A stretch of 64,000 bases of DNA from the NCBI GenBank assembly GCA_900323505.1, contig OOIN01000004.1, positions 1,364,001-1,428,000 on the forward strand, written 5' to 3'. The stretch's first letter is position 1. The number at the start of each line of letters is the position of its first letter. Made by a program: the position numbers and the translations under genes. The stretch comes from Ustilago trichophora. Lineage: Eukaryota; Basidiomycota; Ustilaginomycetes; Ustilaginales; Ustilaginaceae. Below are positions 1 to 11,114 of the stretch, one piece after another. The notes below the pieces were generated by a model. It ran no database searches. It had not been told where the DNA came from and saw nothing but the letters and a program-made list of their open reading frames with translations.

Positions 1-534
1 AAGGAGTTCTTTCAAGTAGCTGCCAACATCAGCAGGGTGGTCACCATAGGAGGACAGACCCGGCTCCACTTTGAGACTCCAATCGACGCCGGAATTCTCC
101 CAAGTACCCTTTTCAACTTTGGGCAACACTTTGGCGTCAAGACCTTTGCTCGCGCGCAAGGCACGCTCAAGCTTGGGGTCCTTCCAGGAGTAAACCTGCA
201 TGCGAGAACCAGAGGAGCCAGCATCGATGAGGACGGCATATTTGCGACCTTCAAGCCAGGACGCAGGAGCATCCAGTTGGGCCGCACCTGGGGCAGCGCC
301 TTTGAGAGGAGATTCGTTGAGCTTGGGTTTTGTAGTCTTTGCAGCATTCCATGTGTAAGCATCAGCCACGTTCTCGCGTTGGATGAGATGTGAAGCTTGT
401 GATCTACGCTGCTGCTGCTGTTGCTGCTGCTGCTTTTGTTGTGAAGAAGATGCGACTTGTCTTCGTTTGACAGGCGTATTGAATGTATAGGCGCCGTAGG
501 GCTGAGATGAGGATCCCGGTATTGGGTAGCTCAT
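1..534 (-). CDS. YND1: Apyrase / nucleoside di- and triphosphatase, YND1-like (5' part; runs off the left edge)
   Basis: GDA1/CD39 family enzyme that hydrolyses nucleoside di- and triphosphates; in the Golgi it removes the GDP/UDP left by glycosyltransfer. The ATG at 534 opens 178 codons without a stop to the window edge. The first ~95 residues are hydrophilic with an eight-Gln tract (34-41). Then comes apyrase conserved region 1, YAVLIDAGSSGSR, near residues 98-110, followed by a GLSSY...HPADVGSYLKEL block typical of the family. No N-terminal membrane helix is present, which fits the YND1 type (anchor at the C-terminus) better than the GDA1 type. A possible 78-nt leader intron lies at 540-617 (GTAAGC...TAG on the minus strand), preceded by a short upstream ATG. 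The active-site remainder and any membrane helix are outside the window. Confidence 0.85.
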   Translation of the reverse strand, partial: MSYPIPGSSSQPYGAYTFNTPVKRRQVASSSQQKQQQQQQQQRRSQASHLIQRENVADAYTWNAAKTTKPKLNESPLKGAAPGAAQLDAPASWLEGRKYAVLIDAGSSGSRMQVYSWKDPKLERALRASKGLDAKVLPKVEKGTWENSGVDWSLKVEPGLSSYGDHPADVGSYLKELL

Positions 535-1251
535 TGTGGCTATTTGAGATGGAGAAGGGATGAAAGGGTATTTGGCGAGAAAGATGCCTCGTACGAAGCG
601 ACTGATGCGAAGCTTACTTCTGCATATGAATGTAAGCCGGTTGGACAAGTTGATGCAGATTGGTCGAGATCGTGGCTGTGTTGGTCGAACGGGTGAACCG
701 GTGCGATGCGAGAATAGGTCGAGTGCTGAAGTCAAGGTGTGCTTCTTCGGTGTAAATCCCGGATCGAAGAGCGCAGATTAACCAGCCGAAGTCGAAACAA
801 AGTTTTCGTCGAGGACTGTGATGAAGGAAAGGGAAGACGATGAGGTATGAGGGTTGGAGATGCGATAGGAGAAGAGTGAGGCTTTGGAATGAATCGTTGC
901 AAAGTCGGGAAGGCCGAGTTTGATGAGAGCGAGGCAGTGGTGGCGTGCGGAGCGTGCTTCGGCGAAATGCAGCCAATTTGTTCGTGGCTAGCGTGTGGCT
1001 CCACTGGCACTGGGGCAGCAGCAGCGACATCACCACCCTCATCCAAAGAAAAGAAACAAAAAAAAAAAGTTAAGGATAAAAATTAGATTCAAAATTGAGA
1101 GCACGAGGCCAGGGGCATCATCAAACAAAGATGTGACCAATTCAAAACACGCTTCCCCAGGAAGAAGCAATGAGATGCGCGAGAAGGACATCGACGGCGC
1201 GGCAATAGCAAGGCAAAGGAAGCCAGTCAGGCGGTTCACCACGCTCCGAAC

Positions 1252-1270
1252 GCACACGCACACGCACACA
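1252..1270. repeat. Short (CA)n tract
   Basis: Imperfect CA dinucleotide run in the gene-poor region. Simple microsatellite with no coding context. Confidence 0.8.
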
Positions 1271-1718
1271 ATGGATTCAAGACAGTTGATTGACCCCGGG
1301 CGGGAAAGCCAAAATAAAAACTCACGAATGAGCTCCTGGAAAGAGGGTCAATTCAGTGGAAGCGAAGTGCAGTAGAATAGACGGGCTGGCTGCCCTGCAA
1401 ATCACCGAGAGCAAGACAAGAGGAACTTGAACGTGGGGGAAAGAAATCGGACCGAAACACTGAGGAGAGGCAGAGCGGGGCCAACTTGGTAGGTTTTGAA
1501 GCCCAGACAACAGTGTTCCCAGGATCACTCCCTTTGACCGATTCACTATACACACACACATCTCACTCCAACCACTCAGCCCATTCAACCACTCTCCTAT
1601 CAGAGAGCCGTGCATGAAGCAACAAAGCCAGCAACGGAGACAGGCGACGGGGAGAGGTCAAGACGGAAAAGGAAAAAGTCCTTCCATCGATGCCATGAAT
1701 TTTGCATCGTGTCCCGAG

Positions 1719-1743
1719 CTCTCTCTCTCTCTCTCTCTCTCTC
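1719..1743. repeat. (CT)n microsatellite
   Basis: About twelve CT units. CT-rich tracts are common in fungal promoters and leaders, but no gene starts nearby, so no role is assigned. Confidence 0.9.
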
Positions 1744-4700
1744 CTCTTCCCGGCCCGGAGGCAACGCGGCACATCGTGTTTTTCGAATTTGAGTCAGATG
1801 CACCGCCCTCCCAGGTCTAAAATTGGAATTGCAGGCAAAAAAGCAGAGCGCTGGCAAAAAACGCATCCAACGATTCGAAACCAGACACGACGAGGGCCAT
1901 GTTGTCGTCAGCACCGAGCTTGTACCAAAAGATAAAATTCTCTCACACACTCTAAGCTGTAGAATTGGCTCTAACTGAACCAATTTCGCTACTGTATCTC
2001 TGCAGGGTGCCGATACTGAAGCGTAGCGTGGGCCTGCGAGTGCCGCTCGTCAAAAGCAACCGAGGCTACACGATACGCATTCTGCATCATTCTAGTGTAC
2101 GGATGCCACGCCTTTGGTGTTCGCGATCTAAACACCAATGCACTCCGAGCCCATAACCGAGCTTTGCTATCGTGGAAGCTACTGTAACGTGTCGCCAAAT
2201 TGCCGCCCAAAAGGCAAGGGTACGCCAATGCGCACAAATCGAAGCCACGCCATCACAGTGCGTAGTATACTGCGGAACGTGGTATCCCAACCGTAGGGTT
2301 ATAGAGCCTAAGCCGTGAAAGCGTGCAACGGCTCTCCAACTTCATCGTCCTGTGTGAGTCCTCGCTAAACATGGACGCGATAGATGGATCATCGTTTCAG
2401 CCTCTGTTGCCGCAAGTCCGCGCTTGCTTCGTTTCAGCGGTCAGCGGTGTCTTTTCGGCGTATTTCCATCTGATTCGATCCAGACCATCAACTCCCCTGT
2501 TTTACAGACTGCCAGTCTCTTTTTCAAGGACGATCAGGTCGTGATAGTTATCTGAAACTACTACTGGCAATGACAGGACAGCGGCACGGTAGCCTTTCGA
2601 GATGAGAGAATAGAGATGTCGGCCTACGCGCGGACCTTGTTTTCGTTGCTGCTTTCCTTGGCCTCTAACTAGAAACCGACTGCAGGTCTGGTTCTCACAC
2701 CCGGCGCGCAATCTCAATTCAGACCGACGCACCTCGCAAGCGGGGTAAACGATCTGCTCCGTACAGAAGCTGCTGTTTTGAGGGGTCTCGCCGCATCACA
2801 TCCTGTCCGGACAACGCTATTCCGAAACAAAAGGAACCTTTTTTCATCATCATCTCATCGGCATTCAGCATTCAGCAACTAGCATTCAGCATCCAGGCTT
2901 TCTCAATTTTGTTGTGTCTTCGACAGTGAAGACTGATGAAGAATTGAACGCTGTGATGAATTCTCCAGTATCGCCAGGTAGTCTGCCAAGGCAGACAGGG
3001 GATCGGCAATTCTTCTCGAGTTGATAGCGCGACACTGACGAACCGGGAAATCTGGCTACACTCGGCAATCGGAGGCAACGCTGAGGCATCGTTGCTACCC
3101 TTCCGAAGTCCTGGGAAAGGAGGAGTTCAGCACAATGAACCGGCAACGAGGCTCATCCCTTGTCTCTACAGGATTCCACCGGTTGCACGTCAACGATGAC
3201 AAAAGCGAAAAGCAGGTCCGACGTCGATGACGATGAAGTCGGTGGCGTGTCGAAGCTCGTCAGCTAGACCTTTGCTGTCCGAGTAGCTTCCAAGTCGTCA
3301 CAGTCCACCCCTTAGGCTACCAGAAGCTTTGTATCATGTGAATCTTTGGCTTTGGCCAGAGAATTCGGGCTTTGCTCAAAGACCAAACACCGCTTCCTGC
3401 GCCATGCTGATATTTTTCAACATAGGAGGGGAAGAAGATATCTCCAGATCTTCAAGAGTAGATGTCTATGCTCCGACTGATCATTGACAAGACCACATGT
3501 CATCATGCCTAGACGAAGCCTCACACGTGTCAAACACACTTTGTAACTGCAGACGATGCAGGCGAATTTGCCGATGGCAATCGCTGCTTTTCAAGGCTTT
3601 TCATGAGACAGCCTGAAACCAAAAGTTGATTTGCTGAACTCGAACCAGGAACAGCTTTTTTCGTTACCATGACGAGATCTGTTGGTAACTCGACGCACTG
3701 GTTGTGTGCTTGGCGTGATGATAGCTATCATTGCAAACACGTCCTTCTCGGACCGCAGCTCTCCGCAATCGGCAGCGATCATGACATGGCGTGCTCAGCG
3801 TTTATGGCTCCTTCGAGACCATGCAGACGCACAATGGGTCCAATCACTTTATCTTGGCCCTCTCTGCGGACAGACCCCGAGAGCACAAGACAATGACGTC
3901 GCCATATCGGTCGGATCGGAAGGAAGAAAATGCTACGGACGTGATGGCGGATCGCTAACATCGCATTCGATCGGGTGCTTCGACAGGGCGATCGTGATCA
4001 AAAGGTACAATCAAGACAGAGGACGGCCCACAGTCTCAACTGAGGCATCCTATCGCAACGGCCGCGAGCCTTCAAGGGACTGATTAGACCGTTGTTAATT
4101 CAGCAGAGCCACTGACTTGGAAACGAGCGGGCCCTGCGTTTGAGAAGAAGAACAAGAAGAAAGCGTTGAGCTGCACGCACGCGGATCGGGAGTTCCGTTG
4201 AGTTGAGCGATCCGCATCATGCGAACGATGCGTGGTACATCATATGCTTGATTTGGAGATCGCGTGCCCGCTTGCATGATGCCCTTGATGCTGCTACTGT
4301 TGCTGCTACTGTTGCCGCCGATACTACCCCGAGCGTCGCACCAAGTCCTTCCAGAGAGTGCGGGAATGAGACAAAGGAAAGCGGAGAAACAAGACAGGCA
4401 GCGATATATTTCTTACTGCAACTCCGACTGCCGAACCTTCCAAATACACACATTCTTGTGACCATAAACAAGCTGCCCACTTTCCGCCCCTCATTTAGAG
4501 TTGTACACAGCCTCTTTGAGTCTCAGCTTACAGAAGAAGCTCACTGACCTCGAATCTTGCTGTAGAGATGTACCGGCCTGTCAAGACCTAGCAACAAAGC
4601 AGTTCTGGTATGACACCGTAATGTTTTCTGTGGTGCACGATGGTTGCTTACAGAGCAGCTGCAACTACGGTAGTACAGTAGTTCCTCTCGCCCAAGCGCT

Positions 4701-4897
4701 AACTTAGCGCGCCCTTGTCCGCAAGCCACGCTGCTAAAAGAGAGAGTGATGCAGCAAGAACACCCCTGAATGCAATCATCGCAGAAGAGGGACCATAGCG
4801 CAGCAGAATAGATTTCCCAAAAGTCCCACACAATCTTTGCAGCAGCACAGGGAAGAGGCACTCATACCTAGAAGCAGCAGGAGCAGCAAATCCGCCA

Positions 4898-4923
4898 TGT
4901 ACTGTACTGTACAGTACAGTACA
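4898..4923. repeat. 26-bp perfect palindrome built of TACTG/TACAG units
   Basis: The left arm TGTACTGTACTGT is the exact reverse complement of the right arm, with its centre between 4910 and 4911. The unit pattern continues to 4931 (ACAGTACTGTA), so a second overlapping palindrome exists. DNA here could form a hairpin or bind a dimeric protein. Related TACAGTAC runs occur at 33263-33280, 39467-39488 and 51898-51912. Confidence 0.85.
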
Positions 4924-5216
4924 GTACTGTAGCTTGATCCAACGTCAATCTCAAGGTCGGGCCCTTTTGACGTGACCAAACGGGCAGAGGACCCAAGTGC
5001 GTGCTGGATTGAGAATTTGAGCTTTGTCTCAAAGGAGATCTTTGAAGAGCTGCACTTCAACAGCCGCTTCTCCAACAAGGAAGAAACTGTACTGGCAATT
5101 ACAAATACACATAAGCCTGAATTAGACGTTGGCTGTTTTCAAGACAAGACCCCATTTTCCAAAAGGCTTTTCCGCCTGGCAGCAGGGCAGCGAGCAAGTC
5201 TGGTTGGCTGGCAAAA

Positions 5217-5297
5217 AACGAAAGAAAAAAAAAAGAAAAAAAAAAAAGAAAAGAAAAAAGAAAAAAAAGAAAAAAAAAAAGAAAGAAAGAAAAAGAG
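5217..5297. repeat. A/G-only tract of about 80 bp
   Basis: Almost pure A with scattered G on the plus strand. It creates long Lys-rich or Phe/Leu-rich false ORFs in all frames. It lies ~0.9 kb upstream of the ras start and may be a nucleosome-poor element. Confidence 0.9.
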
Positions 5298-5549
5298 CGA
5301 GAATGCAAGCCCTCTTTTTGGCGGATTTGAACTGCGCTGACCTGCGTCGTGCTTCTCTTTCTATTGAACAGCGGCAGCAGCAGCAGTCTCCTGTTGTAGT
5401 TCGAATGAAAGAGGCCCACGCTCTGTGTTGCTGATGCGCTGCGCTCCGCACTTGTCACTTGACTGCTCATCTGCCGCTCCTCTTCCTTCAACGCTCACTC
5501 GCTCGCGCACAACCCAAGTTGCACACGCAGGCAAGCTTGCTCGCTCGTC

Positions 5550-5552
<3 letters not shown>

Positions 5553-5577
<25 letters not shown>
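5553..5577. repeat. (CT)n microsatellite upstream of ras
   Basis: About twelve CT units in a pyrimidine-rich stretch (5460-5800) that probably forms part of the ras promoter or leader. Pyrimidine-rich leaders are usual in fungal housekeeping genes. Confidence 0.85.
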
Positions 5578-5582
<5 letters not shown>

Positions 5583-6178
5583 GTTGCTGCTGGTGCTGGT
5601 GCTGCTGCTTTTTGAGACTGATACCGAGCCATCATCCCTTTCGCGCACGCTTGGCTTCGGATTCGCTTCCGACATTGTAGCCCTTTCAATCTCTCCCACC
5701 TTTGCCTCCATCCCTACATCTCTCCAATATCCCTCTTTTGCCTTCATCGTCGTCTTCTCTAATTGGTGTATCAGCTTGTTCAGCAACTCGTCGTCATCGT
5801 CATCATCTCGCTGCTTCCGTTTGTTTGCTTAATACCCAACTTCCATATCGTTGATACACGTCCTCGAAAAAGCTCCTATCGTATCGCATTGGCTTGTGCA
5901 TCTCGCATCGCAACAGCCAACACAGCATCTGTCGGTAAACTGGCACTCTACCATTCCTACTTAACAACGGAACGCTCGGAAATCGGCCCTCGACAGTCTC
6001 CACTCGGATCCTTTGCCGATCCTCTCCCGACTTTATCGACCTGGATCAGAAGCAGTTTGTTCCTGCCTCGCGAACATCTCCGTTGATTATCTCTCCGTCT
6101 TAGTCCTGGCCCTGTTTGCTCTTCTCTTCTAAGGAGCTCTATCCAATCATCGGTCACCCAGCACTAGGCTCAGTCATA

Positions 6179-6916
6179 ATGTCGAAAGCTCAGTTCTTGC
6201 GAGAATACAAGCTGGTTGTCGTCGGCGGTGGTGGTGTCGGAAAGTCGGCATTGACCATCCAGTTCATCCAGAGTCACTTCGTCGACGAGTACGATCCAAC
6301 GATCGAGGACTCGTACCGAAAGCAATGCGTCATTGATGAAGAGGTAGCTCTGCTCGACGTATTGGATACAGCAGGTCAGGAAGAGTACAGGTAAGTTTAC
6401 AGCTCGGCCTGCACAGCCATGCCATGCGATGCGGATCTAACGGTTCTTCTCTTTCTGTCGTCTCCTTATGCTTCGAACAGTGCGATGCGAGAACAATACA
6501 TGCGAACCGGCGAAGGCTTCTTGCTAGTTTACAGCATCACATCCCGCAACTCGTTTGACGAGATTTCGACATTCCACCAGCAGATCTTGCGAGTCAAGGA
6601 CAAGGACTCGTTCCCCGTCATTGTGGTCGCCAACAAGTGCGATTTGGAATACGAGAGGCAAGTGGGTAGCCACGAGGGTCGTGAGTTGGCAAAACACTTT
6701 GGATGCCGCTTTATCGAGACATCAGCCAAACAGCGCATCAATGTCGACGAGGCCTTCAGCAATCTTGTCCGCGAGATCCGAAGGTATAACAAAGAGCAGA
6801 CCATGGGTCGACCTGGCGCGACTGGTGCTACGAGCGGCGCAGGCGGTATGGAGCGCTTCCAAACCGAGGAGGGATCACACGAAGGAGGTTGCTGCAAGGG
6901 GTGCGTTGTTCTCTAA
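6179..6916 (+). CDS. RAS: Ras small GTPase (2 exons: 6179-6390, 6481-6916)
   Basis: Membrane-bound GTP switch acting upstream of cAMP and MAPK signalling, which controls morphology and mating in smuts. Joining at GTAAGT (6391) and CAG (6480) gives 215 aa. Visible motifs: P-loop GGGGVGKS (16-23; Gly rather than Ala at the second position, as in yeast Ras), effector loop [23 protein letters not shown] (catalytic Gln present; the exon junction falls inside EEYS), NKCD, ETSAK, and a C-terminal GCCKGCVVL with CaaX box CVVL for prenylation and extra Cys for palmitoylation. No activating substitution is seen at the Gly12, Gly13 or Gln61 equivalents. Smuts have two Ras paralogues (ras1, ras2); I cannot decide which this is. 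A long pyrimidine-rich leader precedes it. Confidence 0.97.
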
Positions 6917-7958
6917 TCGCTTGACGCCGTCACTTGCCCCACTCTTATTCTTCCGGACCTCAGCATAGACTTTTCCTCCCATCCATCCATCGTTCCATCC
7001 GTCATAACAGAGATTAGTTCTGGCGCGCCCGACGCTTCCCTCTGTCTCTTCTGGCCTTTTTATTCTTCTATCCAGGCGACGGCGCTCAGCGACGGCGCAT
7101 CTTGACACCCTTCTCAGCTTGGCAGCCCGAAAGGTGCAAGAAAGGGTTCGCTCTTGCCTCGTCTTCAGGTGTCTCAATGGTCTTCTTGTGACCCGTTTGC
7201 TACTTTGCATGTCTTTCTTTCAAAACCGACACCGTTGCGGTAGTCAATGATATCCCTTTCAAATTCCGAATTCTCTGACCGCTTTTGACTGCTGTGGGTT
7301 GCTTGTGAGCGCTGTCATGATGCATGTCTGGTTGTGTGGGGGTGGGGCGACTTTTCCCACTCAACCGGTAGCTCCGCGTTGTATCATGGCCGAGAATGCG
7401 ACTTCACATCTATACGCTCAACACAGGCTATAGCGAGAACCGATTTGGTCATTAGCAAGGGTCTCGAGCGAGCACCGATCGAGCCTTGAGGTCGTTGTCG
7501 ATCAACCGACAATTGCCACGGTAACCTCGAGAGTTGTTTGTATTGTGTTGTGACCTGTATGGCCCACGTGATTTGCAGGCGAAATTGGCTGGTGTTGGAA
7601 GGGCGAAGATCTAGCAGAGCCTCTTATTTTTGACGCGACCTAAACACGTTGAGTGTGTTGGACTCTCGAGCTGCCGTTCAGGAAAACAAACACAAACTTT
7701 GGAGGATGCACTTCGCTCACCCTGCAGCTATAGAAAGCGAGGCGGGACAAATTACGCGCGCAGTGTCAGCAAGCTGCTCCGCACCATCGTCTCCCCAAAC
7801 TGTTTATCCTGCTATCACCGTTCGATTGTCATTAGCGGGTTCCTACATAGGCAAGATACTGGCTCTGGGATCAATCTGATTGCGCTCTTCCTCCTCAACA
7901 CTTTCACCTCGCAGTGGTACGACACCAACTCGATCGCACAACATCAACAACCAAAGAT
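6917..7958. other. Intergenic: ras 3' UTR and promoter of the monopolin gene
   Basis: Begins with C/T-rich 3' UTR sequence that includes ATCC repeats near 6980-7000. No ORF with coding character is seen. The upstream extension of the next ORF to 7914 begins with GTG and is treated as leader. Confidence 0.6.
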
Positions 7959-9359
7959 ATGCCAGCATCACGCGCGTTCGGTCTCAGCTCTTCCTCGGCC
8001 TCTTCGCGCCATGCGAACCGGGCTCGACCCGCTTCGGATGACGAGCAGTATTCTGATGCGGACGACAGCTATCGTCGAATGAAAAAGCCCTCTGTTGTTG
8101 CATCGGCAAAATCGAGCGGTGCGCACAAATCTTCCACTTCCACAGCGTCTCGCTCTTCGAAGCGCGCAGTGAACGAAGACGATGCAGCGGAATACGATCA
8201 CGTTCGACCAGCTAAGAAGAGTTCCTCTTCGCACTCGCACAGGAGCCGACCACGCGGCCATGACGACGTGTCCGAGGCCGAAGCCGACGAGCCTGCATCG
8301 GCATTATCCGACGAGCTCTTCACGGAACGGCGCGCATTTGACGAGTGGGTCGAAAAGAAGCTCTCCAAGCTCGCCTCGAAGCGGGAACAGATGCTAGAAG
8401 AGCGATTCGAACGCATCCGCATGGAGCGAGACGAAATCCAAGCCCAGTACGATGAGTTGCGCCAATTGCGACAAACGGCCCCAGAACAGGCCTTGGACGA
8501 ATTCAAAAAGGTTGCAGAGGCGCGGTATCGCCATGACAAAGACCTGATCAACTCGCTCAAAGTCAAAGTGGAGGCGGCGGAGAAGCGGGCCAAAGATGCA
8601 GAAGGTGGTGGTGCGGCAGCGGGTGGTGATAGGAGTATCAGCATTCTCAACGCTAGTGTGCGCGAAAGTGTACAGCCCGAAACGCCAGATCATCGCATCG
8701 AAGAGATGGAGAAGCAGCATCGCAAGGAATTGGCTGAGGCAGCACGACAGCAAAAGAGATTGGAAGACGATGTGAGGACGTACAAGTTGCAACTGGAGCA
8801 AGAGATTGCTCAATCCAAAGCGTTGCTCGCTGCCGCCAGCGCTGCGCCCGCATCTTCATCCTCCACCGGTATTGCCAATGGCCATCCTCGCTCAGGTATC
8901 AAGAACAGCGCCACCGAACCTACCGCAGCCTCTGCATCTTTGGCTGCAATGGAAGACGAAAAAGCAGTCCGTAAGCTGTACGAGGATCTCACCGGTCTCG
9001 TCATTACCGGAGTGGAACGCATCGACCCGCACGAATCCTTCCGTCGCTTCAAAGCCATCTTTGCCCAAGAAGACTACTATTCAATTTTGATGGATTTGGA
9101 AGAGTCCTCCTCCAAGATCTCTGGCTCTAGCAGTGCAGCAAAGGGTCAGATGCGAGATGACATTGTCTACGTGCCCAAGATCGACGACGATAGGGATAGG
9201 GAGTTGTTGGATAGCAAAATGGTGCCTCAGGAGTGGTTGGATGCTCTCAGGTTTGACAGACAGATGCTCTTCAAATGGTACGAGAAGACGAGGAAGGCAT
9301 TGTTGACCGACGAAGCAAGGATGAAGATCAGGGCCAGGGAAGAGAGGGCTCGCGGTTGA
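7959..9359 (+). CDS. CSM1: Monopolin/kinetochore protein, Csm1/Pcs1 family
   Basis: Predicted nuclear kinetochore or nucleolar clamp that crosslinks microtubule-binding or rDNA complexes in meiosis and mitosis. The first ATG of the open frame (7959) gives 466 aa; the frame upstream opens only with GTG. Residues 1-110 are Ser-rich and basic. Residues ~120-225 and ~250-290 are strong coiled coils rich in Glu, Arg, Lys and Gln. Residues ~330-455 match the Csm1/Pcs1 globular C-terminal domain: LYEDLTGLVITGVER, then DIVYVPKIDDDRDRELLDSK and a final FDRQMLFKWYEKTRKAL helix. The order (coiled coil then globular domain) is that of the family, although the protein is longer than yeast Csm1 because of the disordered N-terminus. 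It converges on the MOSC gene with a 204-bp spacer. Confidence 0.85.
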   Translation: MPASRAFGLSSSSASSRHANRARPASDDEQYSDADDSYRRMKKPSVVASAKSSGAHKSSTSTASRSSKRAVNEDDAAEYDHVRPAKKSSSSHSHRSRPRGHDDVSEAEADEPASALSDELFTERRAFDEWVEKKLSKLASKREQMLEERFERIRMERDEIQAQYDELRQLRQTAPEQALDEFKKVAEARYRHDKDLINSLKVKVEAAEKRAKDAEGGGAAAGGDRSISILNASVRESVQPETPDHRIEEMEKQHRKELAEAARQQKRLEDDVRTYKLQLEQEIAQSKALLAAASAAPASSSSTGIANGHPRSGIKNSATEPTAASASLAAMEDEKAVRKLYEDLTGLVITGVERIDPHESFRRFKAIFAQEDYYSILMDLEESSSKISGSSSAAKGQMRDDIVYVPKIDDDRDRELLDSKMVPQEWLDALRFDRQMLFKWYEKTRKALLTDEARMKIRAREERARG

Positions 9360-9563
9360 GAGAGCGAAGGACTTGTTGGGCTCATTTTTGGTTTTCTGTT
9401 GTACTTTTCCATTTTCGTCACGCGTGAATACGATCTCATACCCCTTCCCCTGATGGACCTCTACACTCTGTGATGCATCCCACTGCTCATGTCTCCTCAC
9501 GAATCTGAATGAGAAACAAGTGCTCTCGATTGCATCTGGTGACCTTTCTCTGTGACGCGGCGT

Positions 9564-10769
9564 CTACACGGGTGAAGGCCTAGTTGCCGGATCAGTGGTC
9601 TTGGTCACCCTAAACACATCTCCCACCTTTACCACACCTTGTTTCTCCCTGGGAACGCTGAGCATACCAAAGCAAGGTTTGCCTTTCTTGGCCGCCTCCG
9701 GATCTACCTGTCTGAACTCTTGCATCACTCTGTAGGGCAAGTGATTATCCCTGACTCCTGTTTCAGGATCAATGTTGGGCACCATGCAACGTGCGCATTT
9801 GGCGAGCATGTAAATGCCTGCCCTACCCAGTCCTTCTGCTTCTGCGCCTAAAGGAGCTTCGGAGGTCAGGCTTGAGTCGAACAGCTCGGCTGCTGTCCAA
9901 CCGTCTTCTTCCCACGGCGAGAGCTTGGTTGTTGCGTTGGGAGCATCATCGACGATAATGTTGGGACGGAAACGGGTGATAGGAAGCGAAGCCAGCTCTT
10001 CAGGGGTCCAATATTCGCGGTTGACCGAGGGGGGGACTTTGTAGGCCTTCACTTGCTGGTCCTTATCAGAAGACATGGAAGGATAGACCGAGGCTGTCAG
10101 CGTCCTCTGCACATCTCGCAAGGATTCGGCGGAGGCGACAAGACAAGGGAAGAAATCTTGGTATCGAAGTACGGCGTCTTCCCATTCGACCTTTCCATCT
10201 GGATTGGTGGGTCCGCTGTCTCGTGGGGAAGGACCTTTGCGCACGAGTCGCACCTGCTTGCCAAAGTAGGCGGAGAGCTTCTCATCTGCCTCTTTGGAGA
10301 CAGCATACCCATCGACATATGCTCCCCAGATGAAAATGCCATCTATCACCTCAAAGCCTTCCACTTCCTTCTGGTCGGGCTGAAGGGAGACTTCGACGGT
10401 GGAAGCTGGCGTCCCGGTCTCGGACTGCGGGATTTCGATGCGAAGCTTGTTTGCCCCTGTGTCTATCTGGGGATGGATCAGGACCATCTTGGGAAGCTCT
10501 CGGGCAGTGTAGAACTTTTTCGTGGTCGCATCGATGATGAGCCATGTTCGATCGTATTGCAGACCCTGGTGGTCGAAAGGAGCTTCCTGCACCGAAGTGC
10601 CACGACACGACTTGATTGGATGGATTAAAATCTGCTTGACGACGAGGTCTTTGGTGAGCGAGTCGGCGTGGGCGGTGAACGCGGATGCGTTGGACGAGAC
10701 GAGCGCGTTCTGCAGGATGTCGCTGGTCGAAGTTAGGAATGCCTTGCCTGCGCGGGAAATTGCTTCCAT
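9564..10769 (-). CDS. MOSC-domain molybdenum cofactor protein (mARC/YcbX-like)
   Basis: Family members bind the Mo cofactor and reduce N-hydroxylated compounds, taking electrons from cytochrome b5. The ATG at 10769 gives 401 aa; the frame open to 10859 starts only with TTG. An N-terminal beta-barrel domain begins with VKQILIHPIKSCRGTSV (about residue 40) and contains GLQYDRTWLII. The MOSC domain follows with FRPNIIVDD and the block CARCMVPNIDPETG (residues 325-338), which aligns with the Cys-containing cofactor site of mARC (CxRC...VDPDTG). It ends with the usual VKVGDVFRV strand. The first ~35 residues could be a mitochondrial presequence (no acidic cluster, several Arg/Lys/Ser). Divergent from ALG13. 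Confidence 0.85.
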   Translation of the reverse strand: MEAISRAGKAFLTSTSDILQNALVSSNASAFTAHADSLTKDLVVKQILIHPIKSCRGTSVQEAPFDHQGLQYDRTWLIIDATTKKFYTARELPKMVLIHPQIDTGANKLRIEIPQSETGTPASTVEVSLQPDQKEVEGFEVIDGIFIWGAYVDGYAVSKEADEKLSAYFGKQVRLVRKGPSPRDSGPTNPDGKVEWEDAVLRYQDFFPCLVASAESLRDVQRTLTASVYPSMSSDKDQQVKAYKVPPSVNREYWTPEELASLPITRFRPNIIVDDAPNATTKLSPWEEDGWTAAELFDSSLTSEAPLGAEAEGLGRAGIYMLAKCARCMVPNIDPETGVRDNHLPYRVMQEFRQVDPEAAKKGKPCFGMLSVPREKQGVVKVGDVFRVTKTTDPATRPSPV

Positions 10770-11114
10770 TTTGGCCGATACTTCTCTGTGAGAGAGCGTG
10801 TACTGGTTCTGAGATGATAAAGAAGAAGTATGGAAAGGAAAGAAGAGTGCCTGATTCAAAAGATGGCGGTGGTAGTGAGGAAGAAAGGTAAAGGAGTCAC
10901 TGGTTCAGCCTTGTACGTCATTTTTGCTACGCAGGGTCCAGCTGCAACCGACGGGATCTCCGTGACCGTGCGCCGAATATTGGATCTTCCCAGCGGGATT
11001 TTGGTCGCGCATTTTTGAGGCGCTTTTTCCTTTTCGCCGTCCATCTTGAACACCTATCACATTCAACCTCGAACTCGCCGTGATGCTCACGCCGAGGGCC
11101 AACGGACCATCATC
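10770..11114. promoter_or_regulatory. Divergent promoter between the MOSC gene and ALG13
   Basis: 345 bp separate the two ATGs, so both promoters and leaders must fit here. No clear TATA box was seen. Confidence 0.6.

Larger units (their letters stand above)
535..6178. other. Gene-poor intergenic region, 5.6 kb
   Basis: No ORF here has a recognisable family, consistent length or splice-supported extension; all are below ~145 codons and overlap on both strands. The region holds the leader of the apyrase gene at its left end and the ras promoter and leader at its right end, plus CA, CT and A/G repeats, an AAAAAAAA-type run at 1063-1070 and a palindrome at 4898-4923. A non-coding transcript or a gene with many introns cannot be excluded from sequence alone. 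Confidence 0.6.

Noticed and set aside
3636..3646. tRNA-like B box (GGTTCGAGTTC) on the minus strand
   Set aside because: The flanking bases do not form a full T-stem, and no matching acceptor, D-arm or A box is visible at the right distance.
7914..7958. N-terminal extension of the monopolin gene
   Set aside because: The extended frame begins with GTG; the first ATG at 7959 has better context. The same reasoning was applied to MOSC, ALG13, nucleoside hydrolase, WBP4-like, BiP, 7TM and ankyrin genes.
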